A stretch of 64,000 bases of DNA from Curtobacterium sp. MCSS17_015 (GTDB lineage: Bacteria; Actinomycetota; Actinomycetes; Actinomycetales; Microbacteriaceae): the NCBI RefSeq assembly GCF_003234265.2, contig NZ_CP126256.1, forward strand, positions 1,178,001 through 1,242,000, read 5' to 3'. Below, piece by piece: positions 1 to 7,242 of the stretch. The notes under the pieces are model-generated. The model had not been told where the DNA came from and did no database searches. It saw only the letters and a list, made by a program, of their open reading frames with translations. The stretch's first letter is position 1. Each line of letters begins with the position of its first letter. The position numbers were made by a program, and so were the translations under genes.

Positions 1-2919
1 ACCGAGCTGATCCGGGTGATCTCCGAGCGCCTGGCCGCCGACGAGCCGATGCAGTGGGGCGACCCGCGCTACTCGAGCTGTGGCCGGTGCGCCGCCTGCC
101 AGCAGGAGGTGCAGCTGCACCGCGACCTGGTCCTCGTCGCCGGCATGCGCCTGGACCAGCGGACGAAGCTGATCCGGCAGGGCGTCCGGTCGATCGACGA
201 CCTGGCGGTCCGGACCGCGCCGGTGGCGACCATGTCGAAGACGACGCTGGATCGTCTGGTGCGGCAGGCGAGCCTCCAGATCGAGACGGAGCGCGCAGCG
301 AACCTGAGCGACGGGACGGACGCGGGACGGACCGGTCCTGCCTTCGAGGTCCGCGACCCGCGTGCCCTCGACGCGATCCCGGCACCCGATCCTGGCGACG
401 TCTTCTTCGACTTCGAGGGCGACCCGCTCCACACCGAGGACGGCGTGCACTGGGGCCTCGACTACCTGTTCGGCCTCGTCGACGACCAAGCCGAGTTCCG
501 CGCGTTCTGGGCGCACACGATCCGCGACGAGCGGCAGGCGCTGCTGGACTTCCTCGCGTTCGTCGCCGAGCGCCGCGAGCAGTACCCGGACATGCACATC
601 TACCACTACGCCGCCTACGAGCGGACGCACCTGCTGTCCCTCGCCGCCCGGCATGGAGTGGGGGAGGACGCGGTCGACGACCTGTTGCGCGCGGGCGTCC
701 TGGTCGACCTGTACCCGATCGTGCGGAAGGCCCTGGTGGTCGGCAGCCGCAGCTACTCGATCAAGAAGCTCGAGCCGCTGTACATGGGCGACGACCTCCG
801 CCTGAGCGACGTGACGAACGCCGCCGACAGCATCACCGCCTACGTCGACGCGATCAAGGAGCTCCGGACCGGCGACCCCGCCGAGGGGCAGCGGCAGCTC
901 GACCAGGTCGCCGACTACAACGCCTACGACTGCCGGTCGACGTTGCGCCTCCGCGACTGGCTGCTCGGCCTCCGCGCCGAACACGCGCCGGACGCCACCA
1001 CCACGACCGAGCTCGAGGGCCTCCCGCCGATCCCGGTCGAGCGCGAGCCGAACCCGGTGACCGTCGCGCTCACCGAGTACCTCGGCGACGTGGACGCCCT
1101 CGACCGGACGCCCGACCAGACCGCGCTGGCGCTCGCCGCGGCCGCGATCGACTACCACCGCCGCGAGGCGAAGACCTTCTGGCAGGACCACTTCGACCGG
1201 CTCCGCAACCCCGTCGACGAGTGGGCCGACACCCGGGACGTCCTGGTCGTCGAGCGCGCCTCCACCGAGCGGGACTGGGCGACGCTGCCGCGCGCCCGCT
1301 CGGTGTCACGGGAGATCCGGGTGTCGGGGACGCTCGCGCCCGGCTCGCGGCTCCGGCCGGGAGGCTCGCCCCACCTCGTGTACGACGACCCACTCCCGGC
1401 GTCGATCGCCGCCCCCGGGCCCGGCTCGAAGGGTGCGACGGACCGCGCCTCGATCCTGGAGGTGTGGGACAACGGCGACGCCACCGAGGTACTCCTCCTG
1501 GAACGCATGCCGGTCGGCGGGGGAGAACCGCACACCGACTACCCGGTCGCGCTCGCGCCGTCGTCGCCCCCTCGGGCGAAGCCGCAGCCCGAGGCCATCG
1601 CCGAGTGGGGCGCCGAGGTGCTCGACGCCCTGCCCGAGATGCTGCCCGACCCGGCGCTCGACCTCCTCCGACGGGTGCCGCCTCGTGGGGCCCTCGTACC
1701 GGTCGCGGGTGACGACACGGTGGGCGCCGTGGTGGCGACCCTGCTCGGACTGGACCGGTCGTACCTGGCGATCCAGGGGCCTCCCGGCACCGGCAAGACG
1801 TACGTCGGATCGAACGTGGTGGCGAAGCTCGTGCGCGAGCACGGGTGGCGGGTGGGCGTCGTCGGGCAGTCGCACGCGACCAGCGAGAACTTCCTCGACG
1901 CCGTCATCGCCGCCGGTGTGCCGGCGGAGCGCGTGGTGAAGCAGCCGAAGAGCGGTGCCGACGCCGACGAGATCGAGGCCGCCCAGTGGACGCCCGTGAA
2001 GAACGGCGCGGCGATCGCGGCATTCCTGCAGTCCTGCGCCGACACGGGCACCGGCGGCGTCGTCGGCGGGACGGCGTGGACCTTCGCGAACGACGCGACC
2101 ATCGGCCGGCGTTCCCTGGACCTGCTCGTCGTCGACGAGGCCGGGCAGTTCTCCCTCGCGCCGACCATCGCCTCCGCGATCGCCGCATCACGACTGCTCC
2201 TGCTCGGCGATCCGCAGCAGCTCCCGCAGGTGTCGCAGGGGTCGCACCCCGAGCCGGTCGACGAGTCCGCGCTGGGGTGGTTGGCGGACGGCGAGCACGT
2301 GCTGCCGCCGGAGTTCGGGTACTTCCTGGCGAAGACCCGGCGGATGGAGCCGGCGCTGACCGCGGCGGTGTCGGGGCTGTCCTACGACGGGCAGCTCGCG
2401 TCGATGGTGTCCGGGCGGCACCTAGACGGCATCGACGCCGGCGTCCACCCGGTGCCGGTCGTGCACGCGGGCAACACGACCTCGTCCCCGGAGGAAGCGG
2501 CGCAGGTCGTCGCCCTCGTCGCGGACGTCGTCGGTCGGACGTGGACCGACGACCGCGGCACCCGCCAGCTGACCGACGAGGACGTGATCGTCGTCGCGCC
2601 GTACAACGCGCAGGGTGCAGTCATCCGGGACGCGCTCGACCGGGCAGGCTTCGGCCGCACGCAGGTCGGGACCGTGGACCTGTTCCAGGGCCGGGAGGCG
2701 GTGGTCTCGATCACCTCGCTGGCCGCGTCCTCGGCGGCGGACATCCCGCGCGGGCTCGACTTCCTGCTCATGCCGAACCGGCTCAACGTGGCGCTGTCGC
2801 GGGCCAAGTGGGCGGCGTACCTCGTGCACTCGCCGGCGTTGACGACGGCGCTGCCGCCGTCGATCCCGGGTCTGGCGCTGTTGTCGCGGTTCATCGAGCT
2901 GGTCGCGCCGCGGGAGTGA
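1..2919 (+). CDS. TM0106-type RecB-like nuclease / superfamily 1 helicase, 5' end cut off
   Basis: The reading frame is open from base 1, so the true start lies upstream; 972 codons are visible. A C-x2-C-x2-C cluster near base 80 resembles the iron-sulfur cysteines of Cas4/RecB-type nucleases. An RNase H-like nuclease domain follows with VFFDFEGDP near base 385. The C-terminal half is a helicase: Walker A GPPGTGKT near base 1777, Walker B VVDEAGQ near 2125, GDPQQLPQ near 2205, GTVDLFQGRE near 2670 and LNVALSRAK near 2790. Families with this layout are predicted DNA repair enzymes in actinobacteria; the exact substrate is unknown. It is followed by the convergent GPP34 gene after 21 bases. The family call is secure; the biological role is inference. 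Confidence 0.9.
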   Translation, partial: TELIRVISERLAADEPMQWGDPRYSSCGRCAACQQEVQLHRDLVLVAGMRLDQRTKLIRQGVRSIDDLAVRTAPVATMSKTTLDRLVRQASLQIETERAANLSDGTDAGRTGPAFEVRDPRALDAIPAPDPGDVFFDFEGDPLHTEDGVHWGLDYLFGLVDDQAEFRAFWAHTIRDERQALLDFLAFVAERREQYPDMHIYHYAAYERTHLLSLAARHGVGEDAVDDLLRAGVLVDLYPIVRKALVVGSRSYSIKKLEPLYMGDDLRLSDVTNAADSITAYVDAIKELRTGDPAEGQRQLDQVADYNAYDCRSTLRLRDWLLGLRAEHAPDATTTTELEGLPPIPVEREPNPVTVALTEYLGDVDALDRTPDQTALALAAAAIDYHRREAKTFWQDHFDRLRNPVDEWADTRDVLVVERASTERDWATLPRARSVSREIRVSGTLAPGSRLRPGGSPHLVYDDPLPASIAAPGPGSKGATDRASILEVWDNGDATEVLLLERMPVGGGEPHTDYPVALAPSSPPRAKPQPEAIAEWGAEVLDALPEMLPDPALDLLRRVPPRGALVPVAGDDTVGAVVATLLGLDRSYLAIQGPPGTGKTYVGSNVVAKLVREHGWRVGVVGQSHATSENFLDAVIAAGVPAERVVKQPKSGADADEIEAAQWTPVKNGAAIAAFLQSCADTGTGGVVGGTAWTFANDATIGRRSLDLLVVDEAGQFSLAPTIASAIAASRLLLLGDPQQLPQVSQGSHPEPVDESALGWLADGEHVLPPEFGYFLAKTRRMEPALTAAVSGLSYDGQLASMVSGRHLDGIDAGVHPVPVVHAGNTTSSPEEAAQVVALVADVVGRTWTDDRGTRQLTDEDVIVVAPYNAQGAVIRDALDRAGFGRTQVGTVDLFQGREAVVSITSLAASSAADIPRGLDFLLMPNRLNVALSRAKWAAYLVHSPALTTALPPSIPGLALLSRFIELVAPRE

Positions 2920-2940
2920 GCCCGTAGGCCGGCGGTGGGA

Positions 2941-3616
2941 TCAGTCGCCGCCGCCGCCCCCGTCGCTGCCTCCGCCGTCGCCTCCGCTGTCGCCGCCGAA
3001 CCCGCTACCCGCTGACTGCGCCTGCTGCACGACGGTCCGGACCGCCGCGGCGACCCAGGCGCCCTCCGTGATCGACCGCACCCGCGTCCGGTCCTGCGTC
3101 CCGAACTGCGTCCGCAGCGTGCGGGTCGCCTTGAGCAGCCCGATGAGCGCCGCCGGGAACGGCATGGGCGCAACGTGTCCCTGCAGGACGTCCCCAGACC
3201 TCTGCGCGCAGCGCCTTCTCCGGCCCGCTGTCACGCTCCGGCCAGCGCAGGGACGGGAAGACCCCCAGCACCCGCCGTTCCTCCCGACCCAGGACACCGC
3301 GCTCGGCGAGCCCGCCGAGGACCGCGTCGCGGAGGTTGCGGTTCCCCAGGCGGGAGACCCAGCTGGTGGGGCGGCGTGGCGACGGTGCGGTTTCGAGGAA
3401 CCCGACGAAGCCGTCGAGTGTCGGTTCGCCCGAGGGCGGCGCTTTCGTGACGACGACGCGCCCACGATCGAGGGAGATCCGGCCGCGCAGAGCGAGTTCG
3501 CCGAGCATCGCTCCGGCGAGACCGGCGTCCACGACCTGTCCGGTGGTCGTCAGTCGGCCGTCGGGAGCGAGCAGCAGGAGCGCCAGCGCCTCTGGCAGCG
3601 TGAGCCGGCCTGGCAT
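2941..3616 (-). pseudogene. GPP34/GOLPH3-family protein, frameshifted in a C4 run
   Basis: The N-terminal part (start ATG 3616) matches bacterial GPP34 proteins: LPEALALLLLAPDGRL, GELALRGRISLDRGRVVV, RLGNRNLRDAVLGGL and VLGVFPSLRWPERD. After about 140 residues this frame loses similarity, while the -1 frame continues naturally with PFPAALIGLLKATRTL and ends in a glycine/aspartate-rich tail at 2941. Removing one base from the C run at 3192-3195 restores a single frame, and the total length (676) is one more than a multiple of three. Bacterial GPP34 proteins are of uncertain function; the eukaryotic relative binds phosphatidylinositol 4-phosphate. The start overlaps the SseB stop (ATGA), so the two are translationally coupled. 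Either a recent lesion or a sequencing error. Confidence 0.75.
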
Positions 3617-4062
3617 CAGGACGGGTCGGAGCCCGACGGGCGGAGGTCGTCCGGCGTGACGCCGCCGATGCCGGCCCGCAGCCCGGCGAGCACGTCGGCC
3701 TGCAGGAAGTTCGCCGCCTGGGCGCTGGTCGGGTCGACGACGATCCCGAAGTCTTCGGGCAGTGCCGTCACGAGCTCGGCCATCGGCATCGCACGTGCTT
3801 CCAGGCCCGGGAGGCTCGTCCGCAGCTCCGACGGGTCGGTGAAGACCGGTACGAACTGGCGTTCGCGGATGACGACGTGCGCGACACTGCCGTCCGCGGG
3901 GTCACCGCCGGCCCCGTCGGTCTTCCACGGCACCCAAGCGGCGCTGCCGAGGAAGCCCTCGGCAGACTCGCTCATGCGTCGCCGCAGCTGGCCGGCGTCG
4001 TTCGGCACCGCGTCATCGGCACCCGGGCCGAAGCTCGACCCGGTCGTTCCGTTCGCGCTCAT
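3616..4062 (-). CDS. SseB-family protein
   Basis: A 148-residue protein of the SseB N-terminal domain type: a helical N-terminus, then FLGSAAWVPW, VPVFTDPSELRTSLPG and the closing LPEDFGIVVDPTSAQAANF, typical of this family. SseB proteins were named from sseB beside a rhodanese in E. coli; their molecular function is not established. I chose ATG 4062 because GGAGGG lies 8-14 nt upstream, while the longer frame to 4164 crosses a terminator hairpin. The stop overlaps the next gene's start (ATGA at 3618-3615), so SseB and the GPP34 gene form a two-gene operon. Confidence 0.85.
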   Translation of the reverse strand: MSANGTTGSSFGPGADDAVPNDAGQLRRRMSESAEGFLGSAAWVPWKTDGAGGDPADGSVAHVVIRERQFVPVFTDPSELRTSLPGLEARAMPMAELVTALPEDFGIVVDPTSAQAANFLQADVLAGLRAGIGGVTPDDLRPSGSDPS

Positions 4063-4119
4063 CGCGTTCCCCCTCCAGGGTCGTGTCACCGGCCATGCTG
4101 CCACGCAGGAGGGTCTGGA

Positions 4120-4161
4120 CGGGTGGGGCGCGCCTCCCGTCAGGACGGCGCGCCCCACCCG
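4120..4161 (-). terminator. Hairpin terminator behind levodione reductase
   Basis: A perfect 15-bp stem (4120-4134 with 4147-4161, arm CGGGTGGGGCGCGCC) and a 12-nt loop lies just beyond the lvr stop codon on the minus strand. There is no U-tract, as is usual in high-GC actinobacteria. Confidence 0.8.
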
Positions 4162-4176
4162 CATGGACCGTGGGGG

Positions 4177-4980
4177 TCAGTACTTGGCGGACTGCCCGCC
4201 GTCGATCGGGACGACCGCGGCGTTGATGTAGGACGCGTCGTCGGACAGCAGGAACGCGACGACCGACGCGATCTCGGGTGCCTCACCGTAGCGCTTGGTG
4301 GGGTTGACCTGGATGAACTCCTCGGCGGCCTTGCGCGGGTTCTCCGGGTCGATCTGCTTCATCGAGTTCTCGACCATCGGCGTCCAGATCGCGCCCGGGG
4401 CGATCGCGTTGATGCGGATGCCGTACTGGCCGTACTCGACGGCGGAGTTGCGGGTCAGTCCGACCACGCCGTGCTTGGCGGCGGCGTAGCCGGACTGGTT
4501 GCCGACGCCCCGGATGCCGCCGACGCTCGCGGTGTTGACGACCATGCCGGAGCCCTGCTCGCGCATCACGGCGAGGACCTTCTCGAGCCCGAGGAACACA
4601 CCACGGAGGTTGATCGAGACGACCTTGTCGAACTCGGCGGCGGTGAACGACTCGGTGAGGTTCTGCTTGCCCTCGATGCCGGCGTTGTTGAAGAAGCCGT
4701 CGATGCGGCCGAAGCGCTCGCGGGTGGCGGCGACGTACGCGTCGACCTGCGCCTCGTCAGCGACGTCGGCGATGGTCGTGAGGACCTCGGCATCCGGAGC
4801 GGCTTCGAGGACGGCGGCCTTCGTCGCCTCGAGGCCCTGCTCGGAGACGTCGACGAGGGCGAGCTTCGCGCCCTCGGTGGCGAGACGCACGGCGGTGGCG
4901 CGGCCGAGGCCGGAGCCGCCGCCGGTGATGAGCACGACGCGGTCGGTGAAACGCGTGCTGGTGGAACTGGTGCTGGTCAT
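4177..4980 (-). CDS. lvr: Levodione reductase-like short-chain dehydrogenase
   Basis: A 267-residue classical SDR: NAD-binding TGGGSGLG near residues 20-27, NNAG near 97, and the catalytic Ser in TASVGG with YAAAKH about 15 residues later. As I recall it, the sequence agrees almost throughout with (6R)-2,2,6-trimethyl-1,4-cyclohexanedione (levodione) reductase of Leifsonia aquatica, including the same length and the C-terminal VVPIDGGQSA. That enzyme reduces levodione to actinol with NADH and is activated by monovalent cations; its natural substrate is unknown. The start is supported by AGGAGG 5-10 nt upstream. The gene is monocistronic, with a strong terminator behind it. An alignment would confirm the high identity, which I give from memory. 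Confidence 0.9.
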   Translation of the reverse strand: MTSTSSTSTRFTDRVVLITGGGSGLGRATAVRLATEGAKLALVDVSEQGLEATKAAVLEAAPDAEVLTTIADVADEAQVDAYVAATRERFGRIDGFFNNAGIEGKQNLTESFTAAEFDKVVSINLRGVFLGLEKVLAVMREQGSGMVVNTASVGGIRGVGNQSGYAAAKHGVVGLTRNSAVEYGQYGIRINAIAPGAIWTPMVENSMKQIDPENPRKAAEEFIQVNPTKRYGEAPEIASVVAFLLSDDASYINAAVVPIDGGQSAKY

Positions 4981-5135
4981 GAGGGCCTCCTGCGGTCTTC
5001 GACGATGAAGGGCTCGGGGTCCGGGAACGGTGCGCTGGGTCGCGGCACCGGGCGGCGAGTCCGGTCCGACGGTGTCCGCCGGACACGAGTTACGCTACAG
5101 GTGTCGTCTGACTGCGAGCGGTGTGGCGAGGTCTC

Positions 5136-5960
5136 TCAGCAGGCCGCGAGCACCCGCTCCATCGCGTCGCGTTCGGCCGGCACGACCCACAGTCGGTACT
5201 CCGCCTTCACGGCGATCTGGTGTTCGACGTACTCGCAGCGGAAGCCCTTCGCCGCCGGCAGCCAGGTCGCCGCGTCCGCCGACCGCTTCTGCGCGTTCGA
5301 CCGCCCGTCGACGGCGAACAGGTTGTCCGGGTCGTTCGCCAGTGCCTGCCGTTCGGCCTGGCTGAGCTGCTGTGCCCCGGTGCGCCACGCGTTCTCGAGC
5401 GCCACGACGTGGTCGATCTGCACGAGGGTCGACGTCGTGTTCCCCCGCACGAAGGTGATCGGAGCGCCCGTGTAGGGGGAGACGAGGTCGCCGGACATGA
5501 CCTTGCAGGGGCCCTGCCGCACGATGTCGGTCAGGTCGCGAGCCAGGACGTCGTTCCTCGTGTCGCAGCCGTTGTGGTCGACGTCGAGCCACGCGGTGCC
5601 GAAGTCCGCCTCGCGGTCGTAGCCCGTCGACGGCGCCTTCCCCTTCACGGGCAGGGCGGCGAGGGTCGCCCGGGCTGCCGCGGCATCGGTCCCGTCGCTG
5701 CTCCCGTCGCTGCTCCCGCCAGCCGACGGACTGGAGGCCCGGCTCGGCTCTGGTGCGCCGGGCGTCGGTGTCGACGCGGTCGCGATGGTCGGCTCGTCAG
5801 CGGGATCGATCGTGGCGCTGGTGGTCGCGGCGCTCGTCGAAGCACCGGCGTCGGTGGTGAGGACCCCCGACGCGAACAGCGCCCAGATGCCCAGGGCGAG
5901 GGCGAGCGCGACGATCGAGGACTGGACGGTGGTGCGGGTGCGGCGTCGACGGGACGTCAT
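5136..5960 (-). CDS. Membrane-anchored or secreted HNH endonuclease family protein
   Basis: 274 residues. A basic N-terminus (MTSRRRRTRT) is followed by a hydrophobic segment at about residues 14-33, then a Ser/Thr/Pro/Gly-rich linker. The C-terminal domain has QIDHVVALENAW and NLFAVDGRSNAQKRSADAA, the Asp-His and Asn-x-x-Lys pattern of the HNH/DUF1607 (GmrSD C-terminal-like) nucleases common as secreted proteins in actinobacteria. It probably acts outside the membrane as a nonspecific or nutritional nuclease; this is inferred from the leader. ATG 5960 was chosen because the signal anchor begins there; the longer open frame to 6770 runs antisense through the aldo/keto reductase. The upstream leader carries a 12-bp tandem repeat with repeated AGGAG. 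Confidence 0.8.
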   Translation of the reverse strand: MTSRRRRTRTTVQSSIVALALALGIWALFASGVLTTDAGASTSAATTSATIDPADEPTIATASTPTPGAPEPSRASSPSAGGSSDGSSDGTDAAAARATLAALPVKGKAPSTGYDREADFGTAWLDVDHNGCDTRNDVLARDLTDIVRQGPCKVMSGDLVSPYTGAPITFVRGNTTSTLVQIDHVVALENAWRTGAQQLSQAERQALANDPDNLFAVDGRSNAQKRSADAATWLPAAKGFRCEYVEHQIAVKAEYRLWVVPAERDAMERVLAAC

Positions 5961-5964
5961 GCTC

Positions 5965-6000
5965 GGTGGTGCTCCTGGTGGTGCTCCTGGTGGTGCTCGG
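5965..6000 (-). repeat. 12-bp tandem repeat in the ribosome-binding region of the HNH gene
   Basis: GGTGGTGCTCCT is repeated at 5965-5976 and 5977-5988, with a third copy ending GG at 5989-6000. On the minus strand each unit reads AGGAGCACCACC, so AGGAG occurs about 12 and 24 nt upstream of the HNH start. Copy-number change would move or duplicate the Shine-Dalgarno sequence. Confidence 0.85.
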
Positions 6001-6107
6001 GGGACCCGTCGATCCTGGCGGAGGCCGCCGACACGGTCGGGAAGCCGCACCGTGCACGGACGAAGGGACCTGGGTCCGCCGTCCCGCACCGCGCGTAGAG
6101 AGGAGCC

Positions 6108-6887
6108 ATGACCGACTACGCACAACCGTCCGTACCCGTCACCGGAGGCTCGATGCCGCTCCTCGGCTTCGGCACCTGGCAGATCGAGGAGCCCGACGCT
6201 CCCGCCGCGGTCGCCGCCGCCCTCCAGGCCGGCTACCGCCACATCGACACCGCCACCGGATACCGCAACCAGCGCGGTGTCGGGAAGGCGATCGCCGACT
6301 CCGGCCTCGCCCGCGAGGACCTGTTCATCACCACGAAGCTCCCGCCGGACAACGCCGACCGCGTCCGGCAGACCATCGAGGAGAGCCTCGACCAGCTCGG
6401 CCTCGACCACCTCGACCTGTGGCTCGTGCACTGGCCGCCGAACGGCGAGGCCCGTCCGGACGTCTGGCAGCAGCTCGTCGAGGCGCAGCAGGCCGGCCTG
6501 ACGAAGGCGATCGGTGTGAGCAACTACTCGCTCGACCAGATCGACGAGCTCATCGACGCGACCGGTGCGACCCCGGCCGTGAACCAGATCCGCTGGAGCC
6601 CGGTGGAGTTCGATCGTGCCGTGGCCGACGGCTTGCGCGACCGGGGTGTCGTCCTCGAGGGCTACAGCCCCTTCAAGGCGAGCAACCTGCAGGACCCGAC
6701 GCTGGTCGAGATCGCCCAGGCGCACGACGCCGACGCCGCGCAGGTCATCGTCGCGTGGCACGTTGCGCACCAGTTCGTCGTCATACCGAAGTCGTCGAAC
6801 CCGGACCGCATCCGGTCGAACGCCGCCGGGGCGACGCTGGAGCTGAGCGCGGACGAGATCGCGCGGATCGACGGCCTCGGCAACTGA
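6108..6887 (+). CDS. Aldo/keto reductase
   Basis: A 259-residue AKR (AKR5-like) with the full catalytic tetrad visible: Asp and Tyr in HIDTATGY, Lys in TTKL and His in LVHWP. The conserved GVSNYS and the NADPH-binding IPKSSNPDRIRSN near the C-terminus are present. It should reduce small aldehydes or ketones with NADPH in the cytoplasm; the physiological substrate cannot be read from the sequence. GAGAGGAG lies 3-10 nt before the ATG. A hairpin terminator follows. It is divergent from the HNH nuclease gene, with a 147-nt shared spacer. Confidence 0.93.
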   Translation: MTDYAQPSVPVTGGSMPLLGFGTWQIEEPDAPAAVAAALQAGYRHIDTATGYRNQRGVGKAIADSGLAREDLFITTKLPPDNADRVRQTIEESLDQLGLDHLDLWLVHWPPNGEARPDVWQQLVEAQQAGLTKAIGVSNYSLDQIDELIDATGATPAVNQIRWSPVEFDRAVADGLRDRGVVLEGYSPFKASNLQDPTLVEIAQAHDADAAQVIVAWHVAHQFVVIPKSSNPDRIRSNAAGATLELSADEIARIDGLGN

Positions 6888-6902
6888 CCGACCGCTGCAC
6901 CG

Positions 6903-7109
6903 TCACCGGCCTGGTGGGACCCACACCCGCCAGGCCGGTTCTCTGTGGGGATCCGTCTCGCTGCAGTCGATCACGGGGAACCCGAGTTTGCGCGTAGGTC
7001 GTGGCGAAGCCCTCCCACTCGTACGACTCGACGACGTCCAGCGCTCGCGCGTGCGCCGCGTCCTCCGCGTCGGTGCCGCGATGATGACGTTGGCGTCGAG
7101 CGTCAGCAT
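6903..7109 (-). pseudogene. PIN-domain (VapC-like) remnant, frameshifted and truncated
   Basis: From ATG 7109 the frame begins MLTLDANVIIAA, the first PIN-domain motif with its metal-binding Asp. Similarity is then lost, but the +1 frame from about 7071 continues as DAEDAAHARALDVVE and then GFATTYAQTR, as expected for helix 1 and the second strand of a PIN domain. Nothing resembling the remaining acidic catalytic residues follows. A TACCGT box and a 20-codon ORF precede the ATG, but no antitoxin-like gene is visible. I read this as the decayed 5' end of a PIN toxin-type gene. The rest of the 6888-7242 spacer holds only the terminator of the aldo/keto reductase. Confidence 0.6.
6905..6939 (+). 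terminator. Hairpin terminator behind aldo/keto reductase
   Basis: A ten-bp perfect stem ACCGGCCTGG (6905-6914) with CCAGGCCGGT (6930-6939), followed by TTCTCT, lies 18 nt after the stop codon. Confidence 0.7.
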
Positions 7110-7242
7110 CCGCCCGTGGTCCGCACGCGGGTGGCGGCGTGCGGAGCAGGGCTGGCGAGGAGCATGGCGAGACGGTAGCGAGCAGGTCCGGCCAGGGCCA
7201 ACGAATCGGTACTTCGTATGTCGCTGCAGCCCGGTCTCGGGC

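Noticed and set aside
5965..6000. Short tandem repeat considered as a CRISPR array
   Set aside because: The units are contiguous 12-mers with no spacers and no cas genes nearby.
5961..6770. Long N-terminal extension of the HNH nuclease frame
   Set aside because: It is antisense to the aldo/keto reductase, which has a complete catalytic tetrad, and the signal anchor begins at 5960.
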